The translations under genes and the position numbers were made by a program. Positions 9,114 to 20,380 of a stretch of DNA of 64,000 bases are shown here, piece by piece; the stretch's first letter is position 1, and each line of letters starts with the position of its first letter. The stretch is from Enoplolaimus lenunculus (taxonomy: Eukaryota; Nematoda; Enoplea; Enoplida; Thoracostomopsidae). Where the stretch lies: positions 27,501-91,500 of the forward strand of contig JASANG010001789.1 of assembly GCA_030248215.1 (NCBI GenBank). The letters are read 5' to 3'. The notes beneath the pieces are model-generated. The model ran no database searches and was not told the DNA's origin. It saw nothing but the letters and a program-made list of their open reading frames with translations.

Positions 9114-12100
9114 ATGACAAAAAATATTGCAATTCTCGTCGTGGCAGCTTTATTACGTGGATCGATGCAGTGTATATCACCACAGACCGGATTGCCGGAT
9201 GGAAAAGATTTACTCGAAAGTAATAACAGTGACGCTATCGCTCTCGTAGGCTTCCATCCAATGCTTAGGCTTCCCCTGCGTACCGTACGCCGCTCCACGT
9301 TGCTGACGGCGGAACACAGCGGTAGATCACGAGCATTTAAGCATCAGGTACAACCGGAGATCTGCCTCCGGCTCCGGCTCCGGCAGAAAATCGGCATCCG
9401 CCTCCGGTATTTTTCACAAGCATATAACGCAACCGTAACTTTTATTTCTAAAGCCCCAATTCACACGTGCAAGTGTTTTCAGCGAAAACTAACAGATCCA
9501 ACTTGTAGCTACAATTTTGTAGTTTGTTTCGAACAAAATTTTCACGCGTAAGTTGTACCTGCAAGTTCTCGCTATGACAATTATTGACGCGTTTGAATTA
9601 TATATTGTCCATATTCTCAAATCCTTAAAAAGCACCAATCATCAGTTAGCGATCGGTTTTCAAACTGACGAACATCAGCAATTGCAGTTCTCAAAATTGG
9701 TACAGAAGTAGGGCAAATCAATCGCGAACAATGTGCTGAATTTCGAACCTCACGATGTGCTGGTTCGAAAGTTACAGACCTATTGCCAACTGGTGATAGG
9801 TGCTACACACATTTGAGAATACAGTCTTAGGCGTTTAAGGGTATGAATTATTGATTTTAGAGCTACTCAAAGGTTCTGCAAGCTTAAGCGAACTTGGAGA
9901 CGGCCGGCGATTTGTAGACATCGACGATCCACGTGATTTAAATTGCCGGTTTGATTCCGTTTGTCGATGGGGCAGTGACGGACCTGGCCGAAATCCGTGG
10001 TATAAGGTGTCCGGAAGTCCAAACCAAAGGCTGTGGAAACGATATACTGGCAATGACGTCATACCAGGTACATGGGGTGGATCATGGCTTTAGCGGATGC
10101 TCAGGCAGGGTTCTGCTGCAAAGTCGTCACAGCGGCGGATTCAGAATAAATATTATATAAAAACCTCGCGAGCGAAGCAGCCGTGAAGGCAACCGTAATT
10201 TTATGGCACAAAAGTTAAAAATTATAACGTAGGTACCTTATCAATTTTTCATAAAAATGTTCTCAGGGGAAGGCACCACCGCGAATATGGTTTCGCATTG
10301 GAAGATTTCAATTTTGAATTACCGCTCCCGAGACCCTTGAAGTCCCGGGCCTTAAGGCAGCGGTCTCGCTGGCGTCCATGACGATCCGACCGTCACCTAA
10401 AGTTGAAAAACTGACAGTTTGAAATTTTTTAAATTTAATTGAAACTGATGTATTTGATTCGTTATACACCCGGTGGCGGATCCAATGCGGACACCGAGGT
10501 CATGCCTTCCCACAGGGATCAAAATCTAAATTTTGCAGAAACATTTGGTACTAAAATTACGTTACGGGTGATATTTTTGGGTCTGCCAGCTTTACTTTGT
10601 AGACCGACAAACGAAGTCTAAATAGGACAACTCAAACAATTATTACGCGTATACGCAGTAGAACAATCTCCCCAAGACGTTGGAACCCTCCATAGTCGGA
10701 AACTTATAGTCGAGCGGTGATGGAACATGCTTTTCAATCCGATGGTCGAAGAATCAGCACGTAGATGGAAGGCAAATCTCAGATGAAATGGAAAATATTC
10801 ATACGGGAAAAGGTTAATCTTTGTGTTACAACTTGCAGATAATTTTGCCATTCACGCCAAACGAGCAAACGCCGAAAGTGATTGGTTGATGAGCGATCAA
10901 GTTCGTTGCTCAGACGGCGGTGGGTCAGTGCTGCAGTTTCGCTATTGGCTAATGAAACCTGCGAGCGTAAGTGTATAAATCAGCCAATAGTAGGCTGCAA
11001 ACGGAGGTGAAAGACACCGGAGCCGGAGATCAACAAAACTTGCCGGAGCCGGAGGTGAACTGGAGGTGAAGCGAAATTAGGTTGTTAAAATGTTTGATTC
11101 GTAAATTTTAGCAAATATCTGTAATGTGTATCTGAATCGTGTTTAAGTCTGGAATACAAGACATATATGTCCGATTCCGTCTATAATACTGAGAGACAAA
11201 TATTTTAAATTGCGAACACTGCTTCTTAAAAAGCAACTTGTACTATGTATATGTGACGGCACCTCCGTATGGGCATCTTCACATTTTTTTCACGTCTGAG
11301 ATTTCGACAAATGGAATTCTATGTTCTGAAAATTTTTCATGCTCCAACCAATGAAATTTCTTTATCCATGCACGGAATGTACTTAATATAAAGTACTCCA
11401 ACCAATGAAATTTCTTTATCGATGCACGGAATGTATTTAATATCAAGTACTCCAACCAATGAATTTTCTTTATCGATGCACGGAATGTATTTAATATCAA
11501 GTACTCCAACCAATGAAATTTCTTTATCCATGCACCGAACGTCCTTTATAACAAGTACTCCAACCAATGAATTTTCTTTATCCATGCACGGAAGGTACTT
11601 AATATCAAGTACGCCAGCCAATGAAATTTCTTTATCGATGCACTGAATGTATTTAATATCCAATACGCCAACCAATGAAATTTCTTTATCCGTGCACCGA
11701 ATGCCGTTTATATCAAAATTCTGCACCAGCATTGAGTATTATAACGGTATTCGATTGGTTAAATTTTAGTTCAAAGTCTGCGCTGTGGACTCAGTCTCGC
11801 GTCGGCGAACGTTGTGGTGCAGCCGTGAAATATCAGACGATTTTCCATTGGGTCCTGGTTCACCGTCATTAGTCAGCGTAGAAATACCTGACCAAGATGA
11901 ACCATTTATGGTAGGAATAATCATTGGCGTATTCAAGGGGAGCCATTCCTGCTTTACCCCCCCCCCAACAGGGATGAAATCCAAGATTTTGTAGATATTA
12001 AGATTAAGGATTAAAATTGCGTTTGGCTTCTTGTTGCTTCGATCACAAGGTTTTTCCACTGTCATCTATCACACGGTAACCCACCTTTCAGAAATTTCTG

Positions 12101-15100
12101 GATTCGTCACTCGGAATGATTGCTGTTTATTATCTATTGATATGCGGCCAATGTAAAAGAACAGGGGCGGAACAGTATTATAAGAATATTCTTAACCTAA
12201 GCCTAAGCCTAAGCCTAAGCGTCAGAATGAGTTTATACCTACGCCTAACCCTTAGCCTAACGCCTAAGCCTAAAATTTTAGCCAAGCAAAAAAATAGTCT
12301 AAAGCTTAAACTTACTCTATACTAGTTCCACAGAAGAACATTTTGACCCTGATCTTTACATGGGTGTGATATGCTTACAGCTGTGTTATTCAAAAAATTC
12401 AATACATGCCCATTTCCTGACTGCACAAACTGAGTCGAAATTCGACTCCACCAAAGTCAAATTCGATCCACTGAATCGGTCGGTGAGTCGAATTTGACTC
12501 TGGCGAAGCCGAATTTAACTCAGTTTGTGTAGTCTGGAAAAGTCTATTTCGGAGACATTCAATTATACTCACCATTTTTTGCAGTGTAAGCCTAAGCGTA
12601 CGAATGAACTTATATTTAATCCTAAACCTAAAGCAAAAAAGTCGAAAGCGGACGCTTCTTCTATTGCAGTCAAACCGAAAAACGTTCTGTCCCTGATCTT
12701 TACATGGGCCACTTCATATAAAAAGTTTGGTCAGACGTCTAGAATCCAGATTGTTGAGACCGGGTTAAGCGTGCTTATTCTTGTCCCGCCACAAATTTTA
12801 GGAGACTCCAGACATATCCGCTCGATCTTACTCTGCAAAAAATGGTGAGTCAATTTGACTCTCTCCGAAATAGGCTTTTCCTGACTACACAAACAGAGTC
12901 AAATACGATTCCGCCAGAGTACAACGTGCGACTCAGTGAGTCGAAATTGACTCTGACCGAGTTGAATTTGACTCAGTTTGTGTAGTCATGAAAAGCCTAT
13001 TTCGGTGAGATTCTCAATTTGACTCACTGGTTTTTGCAGTGTACAAGTTGTCTAGGCTCCTTGCTCGAGCGAGAACTTGAAAAATTTGCGGTTTAAAATT
13101 TCAGCTTGCTTACGTTCCGGTTGCAACTGGCGGATTCATAGCTATCGATGATTTATCATTCGATTCATACGATGTCCGGTGCGATATTCGACCCCAAACG
13201 ACAACCGAAGAACCGGAACCGGTGGTTGAAAAGTTAAATTGCGACAAAATTGAATGCGACTTTAATGACGGTAAAATGTTGAAGCTAACGGTTTAGTGCT
13301 AAATAAATTTTTACGTTTTAAAATGTTGTTTTAAGCCTAAAATCTTAAACGGTATCACGGCAATTCGTCGCCCGACAACTTGTAATTCGAAATCTCATCG
13401 GCTCGACAATTCGTCGCCCGACAACTTGTAATTCGAAATTTCATCGACTTGACAATTCGTCGCCCGACAACTTGTAATTTGAAATCTCATCGAGTCGACA
13501 ATTCGTCGACCGACGACTTGTAATTCGAAATTTCATCGACTCGACAATTCGTCGACCGACAACTTGTAATTCGAAATCTCATCGAGTCGACAATTCGTCG
13601 ACCGACGACTTGTAATTCGAAATCTCATCGAGTCGACAATTCGTCGACCGACAACTTGTAATTCGAAATCTCATCGAGTCGACAATTCGTCGCCCGACAA
13701 CTTGTAATTCGAAATTTCATCGAGTCGACAATTCGTCGACCGACAACTTGTAATTGGAAATCTCATCGGCTCGACAATTCGTCGCCCGACAACTTGTAAT
13801 TCGAAATTTCATCGACTCGACAATTCGTCGACCGACGACTTGTAATTCGAAATTTCATCGAATCGGCAATTCGTCGACCGACGACTTGTAATTCGAAATT
13901 TCATCGAATCGGCAATTCGTCGACCGACGACTTGTAATTCGAAATTTCATCGAATCGGCAATTCGTCGACCGACGACTTGTAATTCGAAATTTCATCGAA
14001 TCGACAATTCGTCGACCGACAACTTATAATTCGAAATCTCATCGACTCGACAATTCGTCGCCCGACAACTTGTAATTCGAAATTTCATCGAGTCGACAAT
14101 TCGTCGCCCGACAACTTGTAATTCGAAATTTCATCGACTCGACACTTTGTCGCCCATCATTATGCTTAGGTTTAGGTTTAGAATAACGTTTGGGATTAGG
14201 CTTAGATGTATTCACCTGCGTTAGGAAACTGTTCGGCGGTATGGTTGTCGGGCTGTGAATTGTCGCAGATTCAACGTTAGCATAACTTTAATCATTAATT
14301 TTGTTTATAAAATTTATTTATGAATTTTGATTTAATCGTTTTACCCTGTTGTGTTACAAACTATTAAGAATAAGCCTAAGCTTAAGCCTAACGCTATTAA
14401 GCCTATTTTATATACCAACTGAGCCTAAATACTATATTAATCTATTCAATGGTTAGCGTTTATAATTTTGTTTGGAGCACATTCGATTCCTCAGTTACAC
14501 GGCAAAAAATGGTGAGTCAAATTGACTATCTCCGAAATAGGCTCTTGACTCTGGCGGCCTCTAATTTGACTCGTTTTGTGTAGTCCTGCACAGCCTGTTT
14601 CCGAAAGAGAGTCAATTTGACTCACTGTTTTTTGCAGTGTAAATTTAGCTATAATTCTGGTTGTAGATGCTATTAAGATGCTTCATATGCTTGTGAATGT
14701 GTGCTATATATTTCTTTTTCTGCTAACTGAACAAGCTTCAGTTAAATCAGGATTAGATATTATGCTTAAACTTTGGCTTAGGTTTAGATTTAGGTTTAAG
14801 GCCCGTATTACCAACTATCGATAAGTCTTTAACTTTCAAACCAGTGAATGGCAAGGTTAGAAATTTAGCACATTTTTCACATTTCATTCGTCCTACTTCC
14901 ACGCCATTCTTTAAAACGTCAATTACAGGAGAACGTCGGTTTGAAAACTTATCGCTAACTGGTGATAGATGCTATCCACGGCAAAAATGGTGAGTCAAAT
15001 TGACTCTCTCCGAAATATACTTTTCCTGACCACACAAACTGAGTCAAAATTCGACTCCGCAAGAGTCAATTTTGACTCAATGAATCGCTCAGTGAATCGA

Positions 15101-17821
15101 ATTTGAGACTCCGTTTGTGTAGTCCGGAAAACCTATTTCGGTGAGAGTCAATTTGACTCACCATTTTTTGCATTGTACGTATTTGAGAATACGGGCCTAG
15201 GTTTTAGGCTTAGTTTTTTAGGTTTTGAATCCAAAACTGAAAATAAGTTGCAGAGTAAACCTTATTGATTGCAGCGAACTCATGCTCATATGTTGGATTG
15301 GGCCGAGGTGCGGGTGCAACAAATGAGTTTCGAATTCGGCAGGGAAGACTCGGAAATCCTGGAACTGGAATACGTGGAGGTAAACGCCTGACAAGTCTAT
15401 GGCGACCACCACACACAAAAAAGTATTTCTGAATTTATTCAGAAAAGTGTTTTCTGTGGCAAATCTGAAAAGTTTTGCTGATATTTAAGACAATTTTTCT
15501 AAAAAGAAGTGGAAACCGTTTATTTTCAGACTTTATTTAAAAACGTTTTTTGAATACATTTCTGTTAAAACAGAAGTACTTTTCAAGTGCACCTTGCTAA
15601 TCATATTTCTCAAATGTAAGAAATTTTTTTTAAATATCAGAAATATTATTTTGAGTGCGCTGTTTTATGCTCTTTGGTTTGGGTTTTGGTATTAAACCTA
15701 GGCTTGGATAAGTCAGTGCATTCATAATTAGCATGAGAAGAAACATTTTGCAATAGTTTTACACTTACATACACGCACACATACATATACACTGCAAAAA
15801 ATGGTGAGCCAAATTGACTCTCTCCGAAATAGGCTTTACCGGACTACACAAACTGTGTCAAATACGATTCCTCCAGAGTAAAATGTGCGAGTGCAGTGGG
15901 TCGAATTTGACTTTGGCGGAGTCGAATTTGACTCAGTTTGTGTAGTTCTAAAAAGCCGATTTCGGAGAGAGCCAATTTGACTTACCATTTTGTGCAGCGT
16001 ATACATATAATATGTACTTATTTATATAACATGTATATTATATATGTTTAAAATTGCCAAATTCAATAGCTGTGAAAAACACAGGTTGATTTTCAAGAAA
16101 TGTTCATCGCAAAATGCTGATTTCTGGGCAATGAAGTTTTAAACAATACTGCATTTTTAGTTTACTATTTACTGAAATTACAAAACAAATTTTTAAATTG
16201 TAGCACCAGACGGCGGTATGTACGCCGGGGTATATTTGGCCCCGCGAGGTCGAAATGGTCCAAATGGCGATGTTGCGATCCTTGAAACTGACGGCTTTGA
16301 TATCAAACAACGACGCAATTTGAGGTTGAAATATTTTGAAGCGACTCAAAACCAGCAACTCCGAGTCGCTGTCAACGACATTGACAATATCGTTTGGGAG
16401 TCAAATTTGGGGGTCACCGCAAGGGATATTAATTGGCGTGTCGCTGAAGTCCCACTGCCTGCTGGGGTCAGAAGAGTAAGTCAGGTTGATAGAGACTGGA
16501 GCCGGGTACAGATTACACTGTAAAAAAATGGTGAGTCAAATTGACTCTCTCGGAAAAAGGCGTTTCATGACTACACAAACTGAGTCAAATTCGACTCCGC
16601 CTGAGTCAAACGTGCGACACAGTGAATCGAATTTGACTCTGGCGGAGTCGAATTTGACTCAGTTTGTGTAGTCAGGAAAAGCCAATTTCCGAGAGAGTCA
16701 ATTTGACTCCATATTTTTTGCAGTGTACTTTTAGGACAGCCCCGATTTCTGTTCGGACTACACAAGGGTACCGTTAGGTTTTAAACTATATTTTTTGCTC
16801 ACTGTTATTTCCAGTGAGTTGATTTTAACTCAGAATGTGTTGAATCGCTCAGTCAGAGTTAGCACTTGCCGAACTCAGAATTGTGAGTCAATAAAACTCA
16901 CCCTGGCTTAATTTTTCAACTTACCCGGAATAAACTGAACTCAGAGTGAGAATCAACTCAACTCAGAATGTTAAGTGTTGTAAACTCAGAAATAACTAAC
17001 TCTCTAGCTGAGCTGATTTATCAATTCATTGGAATTTACAGTGTAAGGCTTAGGCTTAGGTTTACACATGTTCAACGTTTAGTCTTTTACAGTGCTTTAG
17101 ACTCAAGCTTAGGCTTAGGAATATGCATAATCCACGGCTACGACCCTAAGGAAGCATTGGTTGTGGTTGAAATTACAAACACTGAGACGTTTTGTATATA
17201 TTTTCACCCATAACTACAATTTGGAAATGCAAATATTCACCAATATTTAATTGAAATTTTCACCGGAAAAAATGATAGAATGCAGTTGAAAGTTAATATA
17301 GAACTGTATGTACGCATTTATTTTTTTAAGTCTCAATAGAACAATTACAGCATATCTGTACACTGCAAAAAATGGTGACTGAAATTGACTCTCTCCGAAA
17401 CAGGCTTTTCGGGACTAAACAGACTGAGTCGAAATTCGACTCCGTCAGAGTCAAATTCAATTCACTGAGTCGAACGTTTGACTCTGGCGGTGTCAAATTT
17501 GACTTGGTTTGCTTAGTCCCAAAAACCTATTTCAAACTGGATCAATTTGACTAACCATTTTTTGCAGTGTATAGAAAAATTGATAATTAACAATGAGCAT
17601 ATAAAAATAGCATATTATGAACCCAGATTTTTACCGGAAATCAAAACTTATATCCGGTTGCAAGTATGAAAAAGGTTAATACCAGACAGTACTTGAAATT
17701 TATTATTTTCATTTTTTAGCTGTATATAATTGGTGAAAACAAAGGCGAACAGTATGGAGCAATGGGGATTGATAATATTCAAATGTTGGTACCTGGCAAT
17801 GAAAGAAGCAATTGTTTATAA
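9114..17821 (+). CDS. Secreted protein with two tandem MAM domains
   Basis: Eight exons: 9114-9219, 9861-10067, 10839-10966, 11770-11910, 13105-13270, 15275-15379, 16204-16475 and 17720-17821. Phases agree at every junction; the total is 1227 nt (408 residues plus stop). A signal peptide (MTKNIAILVVAALL) comes first. MAM1 runs from about residue 62 (DLNCRFDSVCRW), through LQFRYW and FKVCAVD, to GGFIAIDDLSF near 211. An acidic/Pro linker (PQTTTEEPEPVVEK) leads to MAM2 from about residue 240 (CDFNDANSCSY), with LGNPGTGI, GMYAGVYLAP, NLRLKYFEATQNQQLRV and YGAMGIDNIQML. There is no transmembrane segment or GPI signal, so it is probably extracellular and adhesive or matrix-related. The layout resembles secreted MAM proteins I recall from nematodes. 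Uncertain point: exon 1 could end at 9219 (before GTAATA) or further on (before GTAGGC, near 9246). Introns hold seven FB-M foldback elements and two tandem arrays. Confidence 0.85.
9451..9580. mobile_element. HP4 MITE copy 3 (partial)
   Basis: AAGCCCCAATTCACACGTGC at the left; the right end is degraded. In intron 1 of the MAM gene. Confidence 0.6.
9609..9823. mobile_element. TA5 MITE copy 2
   Basis: CATATTCTCAAATCCTTAAA at the left, GTGCTACACACATTTGAGAA at the right. It ends 37 bases before MAM exon 2. Confidence 0.7.
11341..11728 (+). repeat. 54-bp tandem repeat, about seven copies
   Basis: The unit contains CTCCAACCAATGAAATTTCT, TTATCCATGCACGGAATGTA and CTTAATATCAAGTA. The first copies begin at 11347 and 11401. 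The unit is divisible by three, which keeps several frames open on both strands. It lies in the MAM-gene intron before the exon at 11770. Confidence 0.92.
12146..12365. mobile_element. Tel-B MITE copy 6 (complete)
   Basis: GCGGCCAATGTAAAAGAACA at the left and GACCCTGATCTTTACATGGG at the right, with a CCTAAG array between. It lies in an intron of the MAM gene. Confidence 0.75.
12418..12586. mobile_element. FB-M foldback MITE copy 2 (left end lost)
   Basis: Starts inside the left arm (CTGACTGCACAAACTGAGTC) and ends CACCATTTTTTGCAGTG. In a MAM-gene intron. Confidence 0.75.
12590..12713. mobile_element. Tel-B MITE copy 7 (right half)
   Basis: CCTAAGCG-type hexamers followed by a right end CCCTGATCTTTACATGGGCC. 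Its left part is replaced by an FB-M element ending at 12586. Confidence 0.6.
12831..13041. mobile_element. FB-M foldback MITE copy 3
   Basis: Complete, from CTCTGCAAAAAATGGTGAGT to TTTTTGCAGTG, flanked by TA on both sides (TTA before, TAC after). In the same MAM intron as copy 2. Confidence 0.85.
13351..14272. mobile_element. Tel-D MITE copy 2 with its left end expanded into a satellite
   Basis: The left terminal sequence is present as a long tandem array (separate entry). It is followed at 14160-14205 by TTAGGTTTAGG hexamers and at about 14240-14270 by an inverted end (GTTGTCGGGCTGTGAATTGT). It lies in an intron of the MAM gene. Confidence 0.65.
13355..14155 (+). repeat. 46-bp tandem satellite, about 17 copies
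   Basis: The unit contains GACAATTCGTCGCCCGACAA, CTTGTAATTCGAAATTTCAT and CGACTC. Copies differ at a few positions: GCCCGAC versus GACCGAC, and CGACTC versus CGAGTC or CGAATC. Neighbouring copies often share variants, as expected from unequal exchange. The unit is the end sequence of Tel-D elements found singly elsewhere in the window. Confidence 0.92.
14498..14639. mobile_element. FB-M foldback MITE copy 4 (internal deletion)
   Basis: Both ends present, flanked by TA, but much of the left arm is missing. In a MAM-gene intron. Confidence 0.75.
14798..15199. mobile_element. TA5 MITE copy 3, containing FB-M copy 5
   Basis: AAGGCCCGTATTACCAACTA at the left, ATTTGAGAATACGGGCCTAG at the right. 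In a MAM-gene intron. Confidence 0.7.
14978..15175. mobile_element. FB-M foldback MITE copy 5, nested in TA5
   Basis: From CACGGCAAAAATGGTGAGTC to CCATTTTTTGCATTG. It interrupts the TA5 element at 14798-15199 between GATGCTA and TACGTATTTGAG. In a MAM-gene intron. Confidence 0.8.
15790..15999. mobile_element. FB-M foldback MITE copy 6
   Basis: Complete, flanked by TA (ATA before, TAT after). In the MAM-gene intron between 15379 and 16204. Confidence 0.85.
16516..16725. mobile_element. FB-M foldback MITE copy 7
   Basis: Complete, flanked by TA (TTA before, TAC after); it starts 41 bases after the donor of the exon ending at 16475. Confidence 0.85.
16800..17043. mobile_element. FB-E foldback MITE copy 2
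   Basis: From CACTGTTATTTCCAGTGAGT to CATTGGAATTTACAGTG. In the last MAM-gene intron, between two FB-M copies. Confidence 0.75.
17361..17569. mobile_element. FB-M foldback MITE copy 8
   Basis: Complete, flanked by TA (GTA before, TAT after). In the last MAM-gene intron. Confidence 0.85.
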
Positions 17822-17851
17822 TTCTTTATCATATGATGCAGTTTGCTTGCT

Positions 17852-17857
17852 AATAAA
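17852..17857 (+). terminator. Poly(A) signal AATAAA of the MAM gene
   Basis: A canonical AATAAA lies 30 bases after the stop codon at 17821, implying a very short 3' UTR. An inverted-repeat element starts about 70 bases further on. Confidence 0.7.
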
Positions 17858-17929
17858 ATGATGCGTTCCAGGTTTGTGGAAATTGGTAACGTATGGTGCG
17901 CTTATTGGGGTGAGATGGCTACTATCACA

Positions 17930-18182
17930 CACAGTAAATTCAAATGAGTTGATTAATCAATTCAGCTAGTGAGTTGGTTGTTTCTGAATTAATATCAGAA
18001 AACATAAACTCACTCTATGTTGAGTTGATTCTCACTGTGAGTTAAGTTTACTCTGGGTGAGTTGCTTAATTAACTCAGAATGAATTGAATCAACTCAAAA
18101 TTCTGAGTTCTGAATGTCCTAACTCAGACTGAGTGATTCAACTCATTCTGAATTAAAATCAACTCACTGAAATTTACAGTGC
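17930..18182. mobile_element. FB-E foldback MITE copy 3
   Basis: From CACAGTAAATTCAAATGAGT to CTCACTGAAATTTACAGTG, about 110 bases after the MAM stop codon. This is the cleanest copy. Confidence 0.8.
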
Positions 18183-18356
18183 ACTTAAAGTGCATTTAAC
18201 AAACTATTTTGGGGAGTCGTGGATTCGAGGTGGAGATTATATGGATACTACAGTTTTTATGCAGGACTGTCACTTAGGAAACCCAGGACGGCATTATTAA
18301 GGAATACAAACAACGATTTAAAATGTCGGACAAGCGAATTGAGATAGATTCTCAGG

Positions 18357-18538
18357 CACCAAATGCGTCCAGGTTTTTGGTGGGTCTGATAAAGAGTAGA
18401 TTTAGATTCTAGATTACATTTTTTGTTTAGGCTAAGGCTTTAGGTTTAGGAACACATTTTGCAACGCTTAGGCTTAATAGGCTTAGGCTCAGAAGTACGC
18501 TTAATCTACTGTTACGCCCCTAAAAGTAACATTGGCCA
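18357..18538. mobile_element. Tel-C MITE copy 2
   Basis: The same inner sequence (GCGTCCAGGTTTTTGGTGGG) and TTAGGC array, with the right end CCCCTAAAAGTAACATTGGC well preserved. This right end defines the inverted repeat seen in copy 1. Confidence 0.65.
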
Positions 18539-18555
18539 AATGTGTCGTGAAGCTG

Positions 18556-18825
18556 TTAACCCCTTCCCACATTGAGTTGCCTATAGGCAACCCAGCGCTG
18601 TGTATATACGTAAAATAGTATATATCGCACTGTGTTTAACAATAGCAACACGTATACATAGTACTTAATCACCACAAGACGTGAGAGCCCCTCGGGCTCG
18701 AGAGTCATGCTCCTATAGCTGAGTGGTAATGGTATACGCCTCCCACTCCAGTCACTGGAGTTCGAATCCTAGCAATAAAGTAGGTCTCAGGGGAAATAGA
18801 AAATATTCATGTGAGAAAGGGTTAA
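18556..18825 (+). mobile_element. PB-t MITE copy 4: piggyBac-like ends with a tRNA-like module (complete)
   Basis: A 270-bp element from TTAACCCCTTCCCACATTG to CATGTGAGAAAGGGTTAA. Internally CTATAGCTGAGTGGTAATGG matches a tRNA A box and GGAGTTCGAATCCT a B box. They are about 40 bases apart, as in a tRNA gene. It therefore has a potential RNA polymerase III promoter between DNA-transposon ends. Confidence 0.8.
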
Positions 18826-18862
18826 GTGTTCCAAATATTAATAGAAATTATAAATCTCTCTG

Positions 18863-18977
18863 CACTGCAAAAAATGGTAAGTCAAATCGACTCTGTGATA
18901 AATGGGCTCTACGGCACTACATAAACTGAGTTAAATTCAAATACACCAGAATCAATTTCGACTCACCGAGTCGCAAT
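18863..18977. mobile_element. FB-M foldback MITE copy 9 (left half)
   Basis: Starts CACTGCAAAAAATGGTAAGT; the right arm is absent. Confidence 0.7.
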
Positions 18978-19664
18978 GTGCTTTAACAAGTTTTAAAATG
19001 CGACTGGCTTCTCGCTAACTTCGGTCGCGAGTTTGGGGGGGGCTATCCGTGGCTGCTTCGGCGCTGCGAGCAAGTTTTACTAGTGCGGGAGAATAAAAAG
19101 TGCCAATTTGGCTACACAGGGGCTGCCTCCTGCATATGTCTACCTATGGACTTTTAGCCTATGCGCGAACCTAAAGCCTTCACCTAAACTTTAACCTACA
19201 GCGCAGGCTCAAGCTTAAGCCTAAACCTGAGTGTAAACCTAAACTTCTGAATAGCCTAAGCTTTTAGGAAATTGCCATATTACCTGGGAAATTTGGATTT
19301 TGCCAAACACTAAAAATAAAACCGACACTTGAAATTCGGCAAAAGTTTTACTTAATTTTGACATATTTTTCGTGAGTAGGTTCAAGCGCAAAAGAGGAAG
19401 ACAAATTTTACGTCATATCTCTCAGCAACATTGAAACAAACAAATTGTTTATTGTTTGATAACGAGGTTTCCAACAGACAATTTAGTTTCTCAAATGATC
19501 AATATTAAAGTCTGCGGTATTTTTAGGTACTCGTTGAACTTTGCAATGGGACATTTGATACCTCAGAAGACAACCATGTCATAAAAAACTCGTCGTATGT
19601 CCGAAATTGGCTTAAACTCAAAGTCCTGTCTCTGCAGCCCAGGCTCGGTTACGGTCATTCCTCC

Positions 19665-19869
19665 GGCCCATGTATAGAACAGGACCGGAACAGTAGTAAA
19701 GCATATTGATGAGCCTGAAAGTCTAAGCCTAAGCCTATGCGTTAGGATGAGCGTAATTCTAAGCCTAAGCCTAAGCCTTAACCTAAGCCTAAGCAAAAAA
19801 TTTAGTATAAAGCTTAAACTGACTCTGTTGCAGCACCTCCGAAAAACGACCCAGCCGTGTTCATGGGCC
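19665..19869. mobile_element. Tel-A MITE copy 5
   Basis: Starts GGCCCATGTATAGAACAGG. A CCTAAG array with AAGCCTATGCGTTAGGATGA variants precedes the conserved AAAGCTTAAACTGACTCTGT block and a shortened right terminal repeat. Confidence 0.75.
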
Positions 19870-20279
19870 TCCTATCGGTTACTGGTTTACGTTACATACT
19901 TAGCTAGTCTTCTAAGTAATCGGCGTTTGCGCGCACTATAAAGGGTAAAATAGCCATTCAATGGCGAGTTATTGAGTTAATATATTTTCTAAATTCGAAC
20001 TTCCAGATAACCTTGCACGTCTCCCTGAGGTCGATTCGCACGTTACCGTGGTATTTGTTTTTGTTGAAAATTTCCGTAGGGTATTATTTCGTCGTATTTA
20101 GCTTCGGCTGCATATCTGTAAGAGTATGATCTGCGTTTAAGTAGTTCCTCCTTGACGTATTTGATAGACTGGTCACACCTGAACAGATATGTGTAGAGTT
20201 ATGTTGTGTTTGAAGCGGGATACACCGACACCTTAGCTTCGCTGAGTTAGTCTATGTAGGAACCGGGACTTCAGACCTT

Positions 20280-20380
20280 TCAACTAAGCAGCTGGAAAAG
20301 CGGGTTACGGGTGGTTTCGAATTAGCGACCTTCTTCGTGTCAGGCGGACGCTGTTATCGCAGCGCCACGCAGCCCGCCTC
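20280..20380 (-). repeat. tRNA-like SINE head on the minus strand
   Basis: Read on the minus strand, GCGTGGCGCTGCGATAACAG and GGTCGCTAATTCGAAACCAC resemble A- and B-box regions. The sequence continues into a body containing CAGCTGCTTAGTTG. Confidence 0.45.

Noticed and set aside
10439-10621. 60-codon frame considered as the middle exon of MAM1
   Set aside because: It has no usable acceptor and contains a relic of the 52.9-kb satellite unit. The exon at 10839-10966 fits phase and the MAM pattern much better.
11279-11732. Long repetitive open frames on both strands
   Set aside because: They follow a 54-bp tandem repeat whose length is divisible by three; there is no protein family character and the array lies inside an intron.
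13355-14155. CRISPR-like array of regularly spaced repeats
   Set aside because: The whole 46-bp unit is conserved with no unique spacers, and the setting is an animal intron; it is a satellite.
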